Assembly (NCBI RefSeq): GCF_020687685.1
Contig: NZ_JAJEWM010000001.1
Coordinates: 62,001 to 126,000 of the forward strand
Length of the DNA: 64,000 bases
From: Tessaracoccus sp. OS52
GTDB taxonomy: Bacteria > Actinomycetota > Actinomycetes > Propionibacteriales > Propionibacteriaceae
Reading direction: 5' to 3'
Shown: positions 30,124 through 37,793 of the stretch, piece after piece
Layout of the letters: every line of letters starts with the position of its first letter
Position numbering within the stretch: position 1 is the first letter of the stretch
Notes under the pieces: generated by a model
The model's database searches: none
The model's input: only the letters and a program-made list of their open reading frames with translations
Told to the model about the DNA's origin: nothing
Position numbers and translations under genes: made by a program

Positions 30124-30957
30124 ATGAACCGCGTCGACGCCAGGACTGCTGAGTTCCATCGACTGCACGCCTCCGGGTGCTTCGTGATGCCGAATCCGTG
30201 GGACGTGGGCAGCGCGCGGGTGCTCGAATCCATGGGGTTCCCGGCGTTGGCGACGACAAGTGCCGGATTCGCGTGGACGCTGGGACGGACAGACAACGAG
30301 GTGCAGGTGGAGCAGGCGCTGGAGCACCTCCGCGTCGTAGCCGCGGCGGTTGAAGTGCCCGTCAACGCCGACTTCCAGGGCGGCTACGCCGTCGACCCGG
30401 AGGGCGTCGCGGCGAATGTGACGCTTGCAGTGGCGACGGGGATAGCGGGCCTGTCCATCGAGGACGCATCCGGCGACGCGGCGGACCCGCTGTTCGAGTT
30501 CGAACTGGCTGTCGAGCGCGTGCGGGCCGCGCGGCAGGCGATCGACGACAGCGGCACCGGCGTCCTGCTCACGGCCAGGTCTGAGGGCTTCGTGTGCGGG
30601 CGCCCGGACATCGGTGAGACCACGCGCAGGCTTTCGGCGTATGCCGAGGCCGGCGCCGACTGCCTCTACGCGCCCAGGATCTCGTCCATTGAGCATGTCG
30701 CCGCGGTCGTCTCGGCCGTCGCGCCCCGACCGGTGAACCTGCTGATCAACGGGCCCTGGATCACCGTCGCCGAGGCGGCCGAGCTGGGCGTACGACGCAT
30801 CAGCGTGGGAGGGACGCTGGCGCGCACAGCCTGGGGCGGCTTCCTGGCGGCTGCCAGGGAGATCGCGGAGGAAGGGACGTTCTCCAAGTTCGGCGAGTTG
30901 CCCGACGTGGAGGCCCTGCTGGGGACCTTATCCGACGGACATAGCGGCCGGCGCTGA
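30124..30957 (+). CDS. Isocitrate lyase/PEP mutase-family protein
   Basis: A 277-residue TIM-barrel protein of the ICL/PEPM superfamily (carboxyvinyl-carboxyphosphonate phosphorylmutase-like). Motifs: FVMPNPWDVGSARVLESMGF, NADFQGGYA (Mg-binding Asp region), GLSIEDASGD, LLTARSEGF, GADCLYAPRI. The KKCGH motif of true isocitrate lyases is absent, so this belongs to the broad C-C/P-C lyase group (oxaloacetate decarboxylase, methylisocitrate lyase-like or unknown). The ATG at 30124 has GGAGG six bases upstream; the TTG at 30118 is less likely. It stands alone between the hydrolase operon and carD. Confidence 0.82.
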   Translation: MNRVDARTAEFHRLHASGCFVMPNPWDVGSARVLESMGFPALATTSAGFAWTLGRTDNEVQVEQALEHLRVVAAAVEVPVNADFQGGYAVDPEGVAANVTLAVATGIAGLSIEDASGDAADPLFEFELAVERVRAARQAIDDSGTGVLLTARSEGFVCGRPDIGETTRRLSAYAEAGADCLYAPRISSIEHVAAVVSAVAPRPVNLLINGPWITVAEAAELGVRRISVGGTLARTAWGGFLAAAREIAEEGTFSKFGELPDVEALLGTLSDGHSGRR

Positions 30958-31094
30958 TAAAATAGGGGTACTGACTCGCGGGTTGTCGGCCGGTCCTTTC
31001 CATAGAGGGCCTGGAAGCACCCGTGTTCCCGGCGGGACTCCCCGGGCGACGCTCCGCCGTCGAGCCGGTGCCGCATTCATCACAGGTGGTTCCC

Positions 31095-31613
31095 ATGCAG
31101 CTTGTTCCCGGTCAGACCGTCATCCATCCGCACCACGGTCCTGCGACCGTCACCCGGCGCCTCACACGCAGCCTCCGCGGCGAGTCCGTCGAGTACGCGG
31201 AGCTGCTGGTGGCCGCGCCGCCTCTGACGATCACGGTCCCGGTGAGCAAGGCCGACTACATCGGCCTGCGTGAGGTCGCCTCCGAATCCCAGTTGGACCG
31301 GCTGGCGGCCGTGCTGTGCGCTGACACCGACGCCGAGGAGGAAACCTGGTCCCGTCGCGTGAAGGCACACGGCGCCAAGCTCCTCACCGGCGAACTGCGC
31401 CTGGTGGCCGAGGTGGCGCGCGACATCCTGCGCAGGCAGGACGCCCGCGGGGTGTCCATGGCGGAGAAGGAGATCCTGCGCGACGCCCTGCGCCCCGTGG
31501 TCGCCGAGGTCGCGGTCGCCGTCGGCGTCTCCGAGGACGACGCGGAGCAGGTCATCAAGGAGCTCGCGCTGACCCGCGACCGCTCCGTGCTGGACCACGC
31601 CCCGGCAGCTTGA
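31095..31613 (+). CDS. carD: CarD-family RNA polymerase-binding transcription regulator
   Basis: A 172-residue CarD/CdnL/TRCF-family protein. The N-terminal Tudor-like RNA polymerase interaction domain reads MQLVPGQTVIHPHHGPATV; the C-terminal helical DNA-binding domain contains TWSRRVKAHGAKLLTGE, with the conserved Trp that wedges the upstream edge of the transcription bubble in mycobacterial CarD, then VAEVARDILRRQDARGVSMAEKE. It stabilises open promoter complexes. ATG 31095 gives the usual N-terminus. A TAAAAT -10-like element lies at 30958-30963. It converges on the DinB gene with no spacer. If the genome has a second CarD, this one could be a paralog; the C-terminal ~15 residues exceed the mycobacterial protein. 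Confidence 0.9.
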   Translation: MQLVPGQTVIHPHHGPATVTRRLTRSLRGESVEYAELLVAAPPLTITVPVSKADYIGLREVASESQLDRLAAVLCADTDAEEETWSRRVKAHGAKLLTGELRLVAEVARDILRRQDARGVSMAEKEILRDALRPVVAEVAVAVGVSEDDAEQVIKELALTRDRSVLDHAPAA

Positions 31614-32264
31614 TCATTCCGGTGCCGCCTCGGCGATCCGCTGGAGCCGCTGCCTGTGCTCCTGCCACCACGTGGCGTCGACGCCCTGTGCTTCCGCCGG
31701 GAGGTTCGGTGCGGACGGACTGAGCCCCGCCTGCCCGTCGAGGAGTTCGCGCACGATGTCCACCTGGCCCAGGTGTCTCCCGTACTCGGCCACCATGTGC
31801 ACCAGCAGCCGTCCCAGCGTGACGCGCCGCTGGCCCCACCAGGGCACAGTGGCGACGTCGTCCAGGGACAGGTCCGCGATGGCGGCGTCCGAGGCGGCGG
31901 CGCATTTGTCGGCAAGGTCCAGGATGTCGTCGACGGACTCCTCAGCGGTGGCGTACATGTCCGCGTTCGGTTCGGCGTCGTCGTCGAACCAGGGCATGGC
32001 GATGCCGGATGGACGGGCGAAACAGTCGGTGAAGTACCCGACCTCCACCGAGGAGACGTGCTTGAGCACCCCCAGCAGGTTGGTGCCGGTGGGCGTCATC
32101 GGCATCCGTAACTGGCGCTCTGACAAGCCCTCGAGCTTCCACCGCAGGTCCTGTCGGGAGCCCCGGAGGTAGTGCCAGAGGACTGCCTTCAGTCCGCCGT
32201 CGGACTCGCTGCCGCTCGGTGAACCTGGAGGCGAGGTGGGCGTCTCTGCAGTCATGTCAGACAT
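31614..32264 (-). CDS. DinB-family (DUF664) protein
   Basis: A protein of about 216 residues with a DinB/YfiT-like four-helix bundle. Recognisable parts: LWHYLRGSRQDLRWKLEGLSERQLR, GVLKHVSSVEVGYF with a metal-ligand His, and LLVHMVAEYGRHLGQVDIVRELLDG with the further His residues. Such proteins bind Zn/Ni; many are thiol-dependent (mycothiol/bacillithiol) S-transferases. I chose the start at 32264 (MSDMTAE); the frame remains open to 32321. It is divergent from the DUF302 operon, and the operator at 32331 lies between them. Confidence 0.83.
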   Translation of the reverse strand: MSDMTAETPTSPPGSPSGSESDGGLKAVLWHYLRGSRQDLRWKLEGLSERQLRMPMTPTGTNLLGVLKHVSSVEVGYFTDCFARPSGIAMPWFDDDAEPNADMYATAEESVDDILDLADKCAAASDAAIADLSLDDVATVPWWGQRRVTLGRLLVHMVAEYGRHLGQVDIVRELLDGQAGLSPSAPNLPAEAQGVDATWWQEHRQRLQRIAEAAPE

Positions 32265-32330
32265 GCTGCCACCGACGACTGACATCAGCGGCTCAGTCGT
32301 CTGAAGATGTCCAGGCATCACGGAGGCACG

Positions 32331-32346
32331 ATACCCTAGGGGGTAT
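32331..32346. promoter_or_regulatory. CsoR/CstR-like operator ATACCC-TAGG-GGGTAT
   Basis: Inverted half-sites ATACCC/GGGTAT with a 4-bp spacer. The right half runs into a TATAGT -10-like hexamer (32344-32349), so a bound repressor would cover the promoter of the downstream operon. The same half-sites and spacing occur at 37758-37773. Confidence 0.7.
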
Positions 32347-32384
32347 AGTGGTCCTCGCAGGATCGGCCACCTGGAAAGGTTCCC

Positions 32385-32789
32385 ATGTCACAGCAGTTAC
32401 TCGGTCACGTCGACGTCCCGGCCAGCGGGCCAGCGTACTGGCGCGCCGTCTGGTCGCGTCGCCACACTGTCACTGCTGTTGCCGCAGCGGTCGCACTGTT
32501 CGCCGTGCTCATGTCGGCGCGCGGCGCCGTCGCTGCGCTGGACGTCGCGCTGCTGGGGCTCGCGGCCGTCGTCGGGGCGATCACCCTGGCGACCTACGTC
32601 CCGCCTGCTGGAGTGCCCCTGCGTGAGCACGCGACCGGAGGGTCCTGCGGCATCATCCCCGTGCTGGCCGTCGTCGGCGCACCTGTCCTGCTGTCCCAGG
32701 CCGCGCCGACGTTGCTGCCCCTGATCGTCCTGCTCGCGTGCTACGGCCTCGCCATGGGCAAGCGCATCACCGACCACGCGTCCTGCTGA
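32385..32789 (+). CDS. Small integral membrane protein, unknown function
   Basis: A 134-residue protein with about four hydrophobic segments (VTAVAAAVALFAVLMSA, VALLGLAAVVGAITLATYV, GIIPVLAVVGAPVLLSQ, LLPLIVLLACYGLAMGK). It has two Cys residues, one in GGSCGII and one as the C-terminal residue. Shine-Dalgarno GAAAGG precedes the ATG. It lies 39 bp downstream of a CsoR/CstR-like operator and 60 bp upstream of the DUF302 gene, so a role in sulfur, thiol or metal handling is suggested by context only. Confidence 0.7.
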   Translation: MSQQLLGHVDVPASGPAYWRAVWSRRHTVTAVAAAVALFAVLMSARGAVAALDVALLGLAAVVGAITLATYVPPAGVPLREHATGGSCGIIPVLAVVGAPVLLSQAAPTLLPLIVLLACYGLAMGKRITDHASC

Positions 32790-32848
32790 GAACACAGAAC
32801 CCGGCCACAGCGGTCGCCATTGAAGGCATGATCGAACGAGGAGGAAAC

Positions 32849-33247
32849 ATGAACTACGCAATCCGCATCGACCTGGAGCGCCCCTTCGACGAGGCGCTCG
32901 CCATGACCAAGGAGTCCCTGGCCGAGAGTGGCTTCGGGATCCTCACCGAGATCGACCTGAAGCAGACGCTGAAGAACAAGCTCGACGTCGACATCGACGA
33001 GCAGGTCATCCTCGGTGCCTGCAACCCCGGCTTCGCCTACAAGGGCCTGCAGATTGAGCCTTCGCTGGGTCTCCTGCTGCCGTGCAACGTGGTGGTGCGA
33101 CACAGCGCGGGCGTCACCGTCGTCGAGGCCATCGACCCGGAGACGATGGTCGCGCTCAGCGAGAACGCTGAGATGGAGCCCGTCGCCTTCGAGGTCCGCG
33201 CCGCCCTCAAGGCCGCACTCGACCGACTGGCGGCCGCCGCCTCCTGA
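32849..33247 (+). CDS. DUF302-domain protein
   Basis: A 132-residue protein spanning almost exactly one DUF302 domain. Family features: an N-terminal strand (NYAIRIDLERPFDEALAMTKESLAESGFGILTEID, interrupted here only for reading), KQTLKNKL, then ILGACNPGFAYKGLQ and GLLLPCNVVV, with the two Cys residues usual in the family. ATG 32849 is preceded by ACGAGGAGGA; longer upstream starts lack a ribosome binding site. DUF302 proteins commonly accompany rhodanese and CsoR-type genes. It is probably transcribed with the membrane protein from the operator at 32331, and the family A repeats follow its 3' end. Confidence 0.87.
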   Translation: MNYAIRIDLERPFDEALAMTKESLAESGFGILTEIDLKQTLKNKLDVDIDEQVILGACNPGFAYKGLQIEPSLGLLLPCNVVVRHSAGVTVVEAIDPETMVALSENAEMEPVAFEVRAALKAALDRLAAAAS

Positions 33248-33289
33248 CGCCGCCTCCTGACGCAGGCTCCGTGTCGCCCGCGTGGTCGT

Positions 33290-33690
33290 CGGCCAGGTGT
33301 GCGTTCGCTGCTCGGTGATGGAGCACTGAACGCACAGCTAAGCCGGGGCGACGGCGCGGGCTCGGCTCACGTCGGAGCCTAGGTGTGCGTTCGCTGCTCG
33401 GTGATGGAGCACTCAGCGCACACTAAGCGGGACGACGGCGACGGCTCGGCTCACGTCGGAGCCTAGGTGTGCGTTCGCTGCTCGGTGATGGAGCACTCAA
33501 CGCACTCTAAGCGGGGCCGACGGCGCGGGCTCGGCTCACGTCGGAGCCTAGGTGTGGGTTCGCGGCTCGGTGATGGAGCACTCAACGCACTCTAAGCGGG
33601 GCGACGGCGCGGGCTCGGCTCACGTCGGACCCTGGGTGTGGGTTCGCTGCTCGGTGATGGAGCACTCAACGCACAGCTAAGCGGGCCGAC
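33290..33690. repeat. Family A nested-hairpin repeats, second array, five units
   Basis: Five units of ~84 bp fill most of the 470-bp gap between the convergent DUF302 and NmrA genes; cores begin near 33295, 33381, 33465, 33550 and 33634. Core: outer stem GTGCGTT/AACGCAC, inner stem TGCTC/GAGCA, loop ggtgatg, then CTAAGCGG. The loop-proximal part and the CTAAGCG tail match the array at 16670-17573, while outer stem bases differ on both strands. Units 4 and 5 have GTGGGTT, which breaks one pair. No credible reading frame. Confidence 0.9.
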
Positions 33691-33715
33691 GGTGCGAGGG
33701 CCGTCCTCGCGACCG

Positions 33716-34573
33716 TCACCTCGGACGTCGTCGCATCAGTTCCTCAAGCGACGTCGCGGGGTGCCCGGTGAGCCGGGCGACGTCGTCGGTCACCGTCTCG
33801 AGATCCCCGGCGGCGATTGCGGTGTAGGTGGACACCCAGGCTTCCACCTGCCAGTCCGGCGCCCCGTAGACCGCTCGTGAGGCGTGGGCCTCTTCGATGG
33901 TCTCGTCATGGTAGGTGTACCGACGACCGGTGGCGCGGGTGAGGACCGCCGCGACCTCCTCCAGGCCCAGCGCCTCGGGGCCGGTCAGGGAGTAGGCGAC
34001 GTTGGTGTGTCGCTCGGGATGCAGCAGGACCTCGACGGCGACGTCGGCGATGTCGTCCTGGGCCACCGCCGCGATCCTGCCGTTGCCCGCCGGGCCGCGG
34101 ATGACGCCGTCGTCGCCCGCGAGCATGGGGAGGAAGTCGGCGTACATGTTGTCACGCAGGAAGGTGAACCGCATCCCGCTGCCGCGGATGTGCCCCTCGG
34201 TGGCGTGGTGGTCCCGCACGAGGGTGAAGGTGCTGGCGGCCGCCCCCGCGCCGACGAACGAGATGTAAACCAGGTGCTCCACACCGGCACGGGCGGCGGC
34301 GTCGATGAAGGTGGAGTGCTGGGTCACCCTGTCGGCGCTCTCCGAGCCGGACACCATCAAGGCGACCCGCACCCCGTCGAGGGCGTCGGCGACGGATTCG
34401 CCGTCTGAGTAGGTCGCTCGGTGCACCGTCGTGCCGGGGAGTTCGGGGGCTCGCGCCGGATCCCGGACGAGCAGGCGCTGCGGTGCCCCGACGTCGGCGA
34501 GCCGGCGCGCGATCCGCCCGCCCAGGTTGCCGGTGGATCCGGTGATGCCAAGGGGTGCGTTGTGTTCGGCCAT
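33716..34573 (-). CDS. NmrA/HSCARG-like NAD(P)-binding protein
   Basis: A 285-residue atypical short-chain dehydrogenase of the NmrA group. Nucleotide-binding motif GITGSTGNLGGRIARRLADVG lies at the N-terminus, followed by LLVRDPARAPELPG and YSDGESVADALDGVRVALMVSG. The middle shows HLVYISFVGAGAAA; the canonical catalytic Tyr-Lys pair of SDRs is not evident, as in redox-sensing NmrA proteins or quinone reductases of the QorB type. The ATG at 34573 starts cleanly at the Rossmann fold; the open frame continues upstream to 34858 without likeness to the family. It diverges from the gene at 34691. Confidence 0.87.
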   Translation of the reverse strand: MAEHNAPLGITGSTGNLGGRIARRLADVGAPQRLLVRDPARAPELPGTTVHRATYSDGESVADALDGVRVALMVSGSESADRVTQHSTFIDAAARAGVEHLVYISFVGAGAAASTFTLVRDHHATEGHIRGSGMRFTFLRDNMYADFLPMLAGDDGVIRGPAGNGRIAAVAQDDIADVAVEVLLHPERHTNVAYSLTGPEALGLEEVAAVLTRATGRRYTYHDETIEEAHASRAVYGAPDWQVEAWVSTYTAIAAGDLETVTDDVARLTGHPATSLEELMRRRPR

Positions 34574-34690
34574 GGAACCATCATGCGCCTGCCGCCGACG
34601 CATTGCCGGGGTCTGGGGGAACGCGAGGATTCCGCCCAAGTCGACGCCAGGGCGGATTAGGTTGGTATTTCCGAAACCCAGGAGGACCGC

Positions 34691-35200
34691 ATGAACAGCG
34701 TTGCACTGGACCACGACAAGTACTCCGCCTACCTGAACCAGCACCTGGTGGCCGCCGACGCCGGCGTCCAGGCCTTCAAGGCCGCAGCCGACACCTGGTC
34801 CGGCACGCCTTGGGAGGGCACGTTCAACCAGCTCCACGGGGAACTGGAGGACTCGCACACCAAGGTGAAGGAGCTGATCGAACGGCTCGGTTATGAGGTC
34901 AGCACCGTCCGCAACGTCGTCTCCGGTCTGGCCGCCGCCGCCGGCCGACTCAATCCGCTCAACCCCACCCGCAGCAACGACGGCCTGATGACCCAGGCCG
35001 AGATGGACGCGCTGGTCGCGGCCGTGCGCGGGCAGCAGATGATGTGGGAGACGCTGCTCGTGCTCACCGCCGTCGACGACCGCTTCAGCGAGGCCGAGTG
35101 CCAGGCCATGATCGACCGGTGCGAGGACCAGCGACGGCGCGTGGTGGAGGTCAGCGCCGCGACGGCGCCCGCGCGGTTCACGCTGTCGCCGCCGGAATGA
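34691..35200 (+). CDS. Hypothetical all-helical protein (ferritin-like bundle possible)
   Basis: A 169-residue, predicted all-helical cytoplasmic protein starting after AGGAGG. The first half has amphipathic helices with His and Glu residues (LDHDKYSAYLNQHLVAADAGV, FNQLHGELEDSHTKVKELIERLGY) reminiscent of ferritin-like or DUF892/YciE-like bundles. The second half (MTQAEMDALVAAVRGQQMMWE, SEAECQAMIDRCEDQRRR) is also helical. I do not recognise a family; a metal site is possible but not demonstrable. It converges on the FAD oxidoreductase gene. Confidence 0.7.
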   Translation: MNSVALDHDKYSAYLNQHLVAADAGVQAFKAAADTWSGTPWEGTFNQLHGELEDSHTKVKELIERLGYEVSTVRNVVSGLAAAAGRLNPLNPTRSNDGLMTQAEMDALVAAVRGQQMMWETLLVLTAVDDRFSEAECQAMIDRCEDQRRRVVEVSAATAPARFTLSPPE

Positions 35201-35239
35201 CCCCCTCCGCGCGCGGCGGACACGGCAGGTGACGTGACC

Positions 35240-35260
35240 GGCGCGGGCAGTCCCCGCGCC
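35240..35260. terminator. Terminator-like hairpin between convergent genes
   Basis: An 8-bp GC stem (ggcgcggg/cccgcgcc) with a 5-nt loop sits in the 66-bp gap between the stops at 35200 and 35267. No U-tract. Confidence 0.6.
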
Positions 35261-35266
35261 GTGGCG

Positions 35267-36877
35267 CTAGAAGTCCGGTTCGCGGCGCTGCAGCAGTTCC
35301 TGCGCCTTCGAGGCCGCCACGCCGAACGGTCGTGACCACCAGCGGGAATCGCGCAGCGCGGCCCTCGCCGCACTGAACCCGGCGCCCCCATGGACCCCGC
35401 CGCCCGGGTGCGTGGCGGCCGACGCGAGGTAGAGGCCCTGGACGTGCGTGATCGGCCCGCCGAGACCGGAGACCGGGCGCCACGGCCCCTGCTGGAACAG
35501 CTGTGACGTGCCCGCGCCAAGGGCCCCGTCGACCAGGCTCGGGTTGGCCCCGGCGAGGTCCTGCGGCGTCTGCACCCACCTGCCCTGCTCCAGGTCCCGC
35601 CAGCCGGGGGCGAGGTCGTCGAACATGGCCTCGATGCTCGCCAGCGAGGCTCCTGAGGCTTCGACGGCCACCTCGTCGGCAACCTTCGGCAGGTGCGTGT
35701 AGGCCCACAGTGACTCCGTGCCCGCCGGTGAACGCGTCGGATCCGCCGTCGTCATCTGCCCGACGAGCGCGAACGCCCGCTCCGGCACGCGGCCAGTGGC
35801 GATGTCGGCGTGCCATCCCACCAAACCCCGTGCGGACAGTCCCGCATGGACGACGGCGGCCTCCCGCGCCCGCGCGGCCCGCCAGGGCATGGGGCCGGCC
35901 AGCTGCAGATTGAGCTTGAGCGTGGGCGGGTCCCAGAGGAACCGGTCCATTCGTGCCCGCAAGCCGGCGGGCACGGCGTAGGAGGGCAGCAACTCCTCGT
36001 AGAGCGCGGGCGCGGAGACGTCTGCGATCACCGCCCGTCGGGCCCGCACCTCGGTTCCGTCGGCCAGAGCAACCCCGCCTGCCCGCCCGTCGGAGACGAT
36101 GATGCTGGCGACGGGGGAGTCGAACTCGAGGATCGCGCCGGCAGTCCGCGCGCGGGAGGCGAGTGCTTCGGCGAGCGAAGCCGCCCCGCCGCGGGGGACG
36201 GGGAACCCGACCTCTTGGGCCATCATCGACATCAGGAACCCCAACAGGCCACTCACCGGAGCGAGCGGGGAGACGTCGGCATGGGCAGCGTTACCGGCGA
36301 GGATGTCGGGACCCCGGCTCCCGCCGAACCACTCCTGCCCCATCCGGTCGGACGGCAGCAGCGCGAACCGCGCGAAGTCCAGCAACCCCGCGGCGCCCAA
36401 AACCCGGGCAAGTCTGGCGCCGGCGCCAACCGGTGGCCAGCCCTGAAGCAGCGCGTCGAGGAGGGGTTCCTTCACCCTGTGCCACCCCGAGGTCAGCTTC
36501 AGCCAAGCCTCTCCATCGCCCTCGTGGTCAGCCTCCAGCGCGGTCGCCGTGGCCTCCGGCGTCGCTTCCACCACGGTTCCGACGCCGTCAGCGGCGTCAG
36601 CGACGTGGACGACGGCGGGGCGGCGGTCGGCCCACACGAGCCCGTGCTCGTCGAGTTCGAGCGACTGCAGCACGGGCGAGGCCTTCCCCAGCGGGTAGCA
36701 GGACGAGAAGTCGTCGACGACGAATCCGTCGATGGTCCTGGATGCGACGGCGCCGCCCGGCTTGGCCCGTCCCTCCAGCACCAGCACGTCCCAGCCGGCA
36801 TCTGCCAGCAGGGCCGCGGCCACCAGGCCGTGGTGGCCTGCGCCGATGACGACGGCGTCGACGGTGCGCGGGCTCAT
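35267..36877 (-). CDS. NAD(P)/FAD-dependent oxidoreductase, phytoene-desaturase/PYROXD2-like
   Basis: A 536-residue flavoprotein. The dinucleotide-binding motif is VVIGAGHHGLVAAALLADAGWDV at the N-terminus, followed by GGAVASRT, and the C-terminal FAD motif is GLYLASAATHPGGGVHGGAGF. This pattern is typical of the CrtI/PYROXD2 group of amine-oxidase-like flavoproteins; no carotenoid genes are nearby, so a carotenoid role is unsupported. The ATG at 36877 overlaps the stop of the upstream small gene (ATGA). With that gene and the rhodanese it forms a minus-strand operon behind the operator at 37758. Confidence 0.85.
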   Translation of the reverse strand: MSPRTVDAVVIGAGHHGLVAAALLADAGWDVLVLEGRAKPGGAVASRTIDGFVVDDFSSCYPLGKASPVLQSLELDEHGLVWADRRPAVVHVADAADGVGTVVEATPEATATALEADHEGDGEAWLKLTSGWHRVKEPLLDALLQGWPPVGAGARLARVLGAAGLLDFARFALLPSDRMGQEWFGGSRGPDILAGNAAHADVSPLAPVSGLLGFLMSMMAQEVGFPVPRGGAASLAEALASRARTAGAILEFDSPVASIIVSDGRAGGVALADGTEVRARRAVIADVSAPALYEELLPSYAVPAGLRARMDRFLWDPPTLKLNLQLAGPMPWRAARAREAAVVHAGLSARGLVGWHADIATGRVPERAFALVGQMTTADPTRSPAGTESLWAYTHLPKVADEVAVEASGASLASIEAMFDDLAPGWRDLEQGRWVQTPQDLAGANPSLVDGALGAGTSQLFQQGPWRPVSGLGGPITHVQGLYLASAATHPGGGVHGGAGFSAARAALRDSRWWSRPFGVAASKAQELLQRREPDF

Positions 36878-37332
36878 GCCTTCTCGGCGGCCTCGATGGC
36901 GGCCCGGGCGAGCGCGTCGGCGTCGTCGGAGTCCACCTGCAGGTCCCGGAAGTCGCCGCGCAGCGCCTTGAGGGCGGTGCGTTCGACGTCGATCTCCTTG
37001 CGGGTCCGCACCCCCAGGCGGCGGATCACCTCGATGGGCGGGCACCAGCCCTGGATCGCGTGCTGCAGCAGGAACGCCGGTACGGCGGCGCCGAGCCACA
37101 ACCACTTGTGCGAGTGCAGCTTCGAGAGCGCCAGGCTGATGAGGATGAGCGTGGAGGCGTTGGCCTCGAGCACCCGCTCGACGTCCCAGGTGCGGTCCAG
37201 TTCCAAGATGTGCCGGGTGATGACGTCGGATGGGGCCCCGGCAAGGTCGGTGACCCGCTGCAGGCGTTCCTCGTCGAGCCGGCGGTTCACGTCGGACTGG
37301 GTGGAGTGGCGGACGCGGTCGGTTGGATTCAT
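36874..37332 (-). CDS. DUF2892/YgaP-type transmembrane-domain protein
   Basis: A 152-residue protein. A soluble N-terminal ~65 residues (DRTWDVERVLEANA) precedes a membrane hairpin (STLILISLALSKLHSH, WLWLGAAVPAFLLQHAIQGW) and the signature GWCPPIEVIRRLGVRTRKEID. In YgaP and relatives this transmembrane domain is fused to a rhodanese domain; here the rhodanese is the separate gene just upstream. The ATG at 37332 has AAGGAGG eight bases upstream. The stop overlaps the flavoprotein start by 4 bases. Confidence 0.82.
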   Translation of the reverse strand: MNPTDRVRHSTQSDVNRRLDEERLQRVTDLAGAPSDVITRHILELDRTWDVERVLEANASTLILISLALSKLHSHKWLWLGAAVPAFLLQHAIQGWCPPIEVIRRLGVRTRKEIDVERTALKALRGDFRDLQVDSDDADALARAAIEAAEKA

Positions 37333-37400
37333 GACTGTTCCTCCTTCCCGGCCAGTCAACCACCGGGCCGAGTCGCCTGCAGGGTTTCGGCCGACCCGCC

Positions 37401-37745
37401 TCAGCTCAGCGAGGAGTACGCCCCACCGTCGATGACATCGGTGAAACCGAGTTCCTCCATCTGCTCTACGGCGGCGGCGGAGCGATTGCCCGATCGGCAG
37501 TAGACGACGTAGACCGCGTCCTTCGGGAGTTCGCTGATTCGGGAGGAGAAGTGGGGTGCGCTGACGTCGACGTTGAGCGCGCCGTCCAGATGTCCACTGT
37601 CAAACTCCGCGGGAGTGCGGACGTCGACGACGGTCGCGCCGTCCGCGATCGCCGCAAGTGCGTCACTGCTATCCGCGCAGGCGACGAGGCCGAGCGCTGC
37701 GGTCAGGGCAGCCACCAGCGCGATCACGATTCTTCTCAAGTTCAT
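37401..37745 (-). CDS. Rhodanese-domain lipoprotein
   Basis: A 114-residue protein with a lipoprotein signal (lipobox LVAC, C23) and a single rhodanese domain. ATVVDVRTPAEFDSGHLDGAL and the active-site loop VVYCRSGNRS with catalytic C83 are intact. It should transfer sulfane sulfur on the outer face of the membrane. The first in-frame ATG (37757) abuts the operator and lies inside a TATGAT -10-like sequence (37754-37760), so I prefer the ATG at 37745, which would coincide with the transcription start of a leaderless mRNA. First gene of the rhodanese-DUF2892-flavoprotein operon. Confidence 0.88.
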   Translation of the reverse strand: MNLRRIVIALVAALTAALGLVACADSSDALAAIADGATVVDVRTPAEFDSGHLDGALNVDVSAPHFSSRISELPKDAVYVVYCRSGNRSAAAVEQMEELGFTDVIDGGAYSSLS

Positions 37746-37757
37746 GCGGCGAATCAT

Positions 37758-37773
37758 ATACCCCGGCGGGTAT
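37758..37773. promoter_or_regulatory. CsoR/CstR-like operator ATACCC-CGGC-GGGTAT
   Basis: Same half-sites and 4-bp spacing as at 32331-32346. On the minus strand it is immediately followed by a TATGAT-type -10 element, so binding would occlude the rhodanese promoter. G/C-tract inverted repeats of this type are typical for CsoR-family repressors including the persulfide sensor CstR; no such regulator gene is in the window. Confidence 0.72.
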
Positions 37774-37793
37774 GTGTTGTGACGAGGTAGATA

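Noticed and set aside
35267-37363. Single 698-residue fusion of the DUF2892-region frame and the flavoprotein
   Set aside because: The extra N-terminal part is the wrong frame of the DUF2892-type gene; the flavoprotein Rossmann motif begins just after the ATG at 36877.
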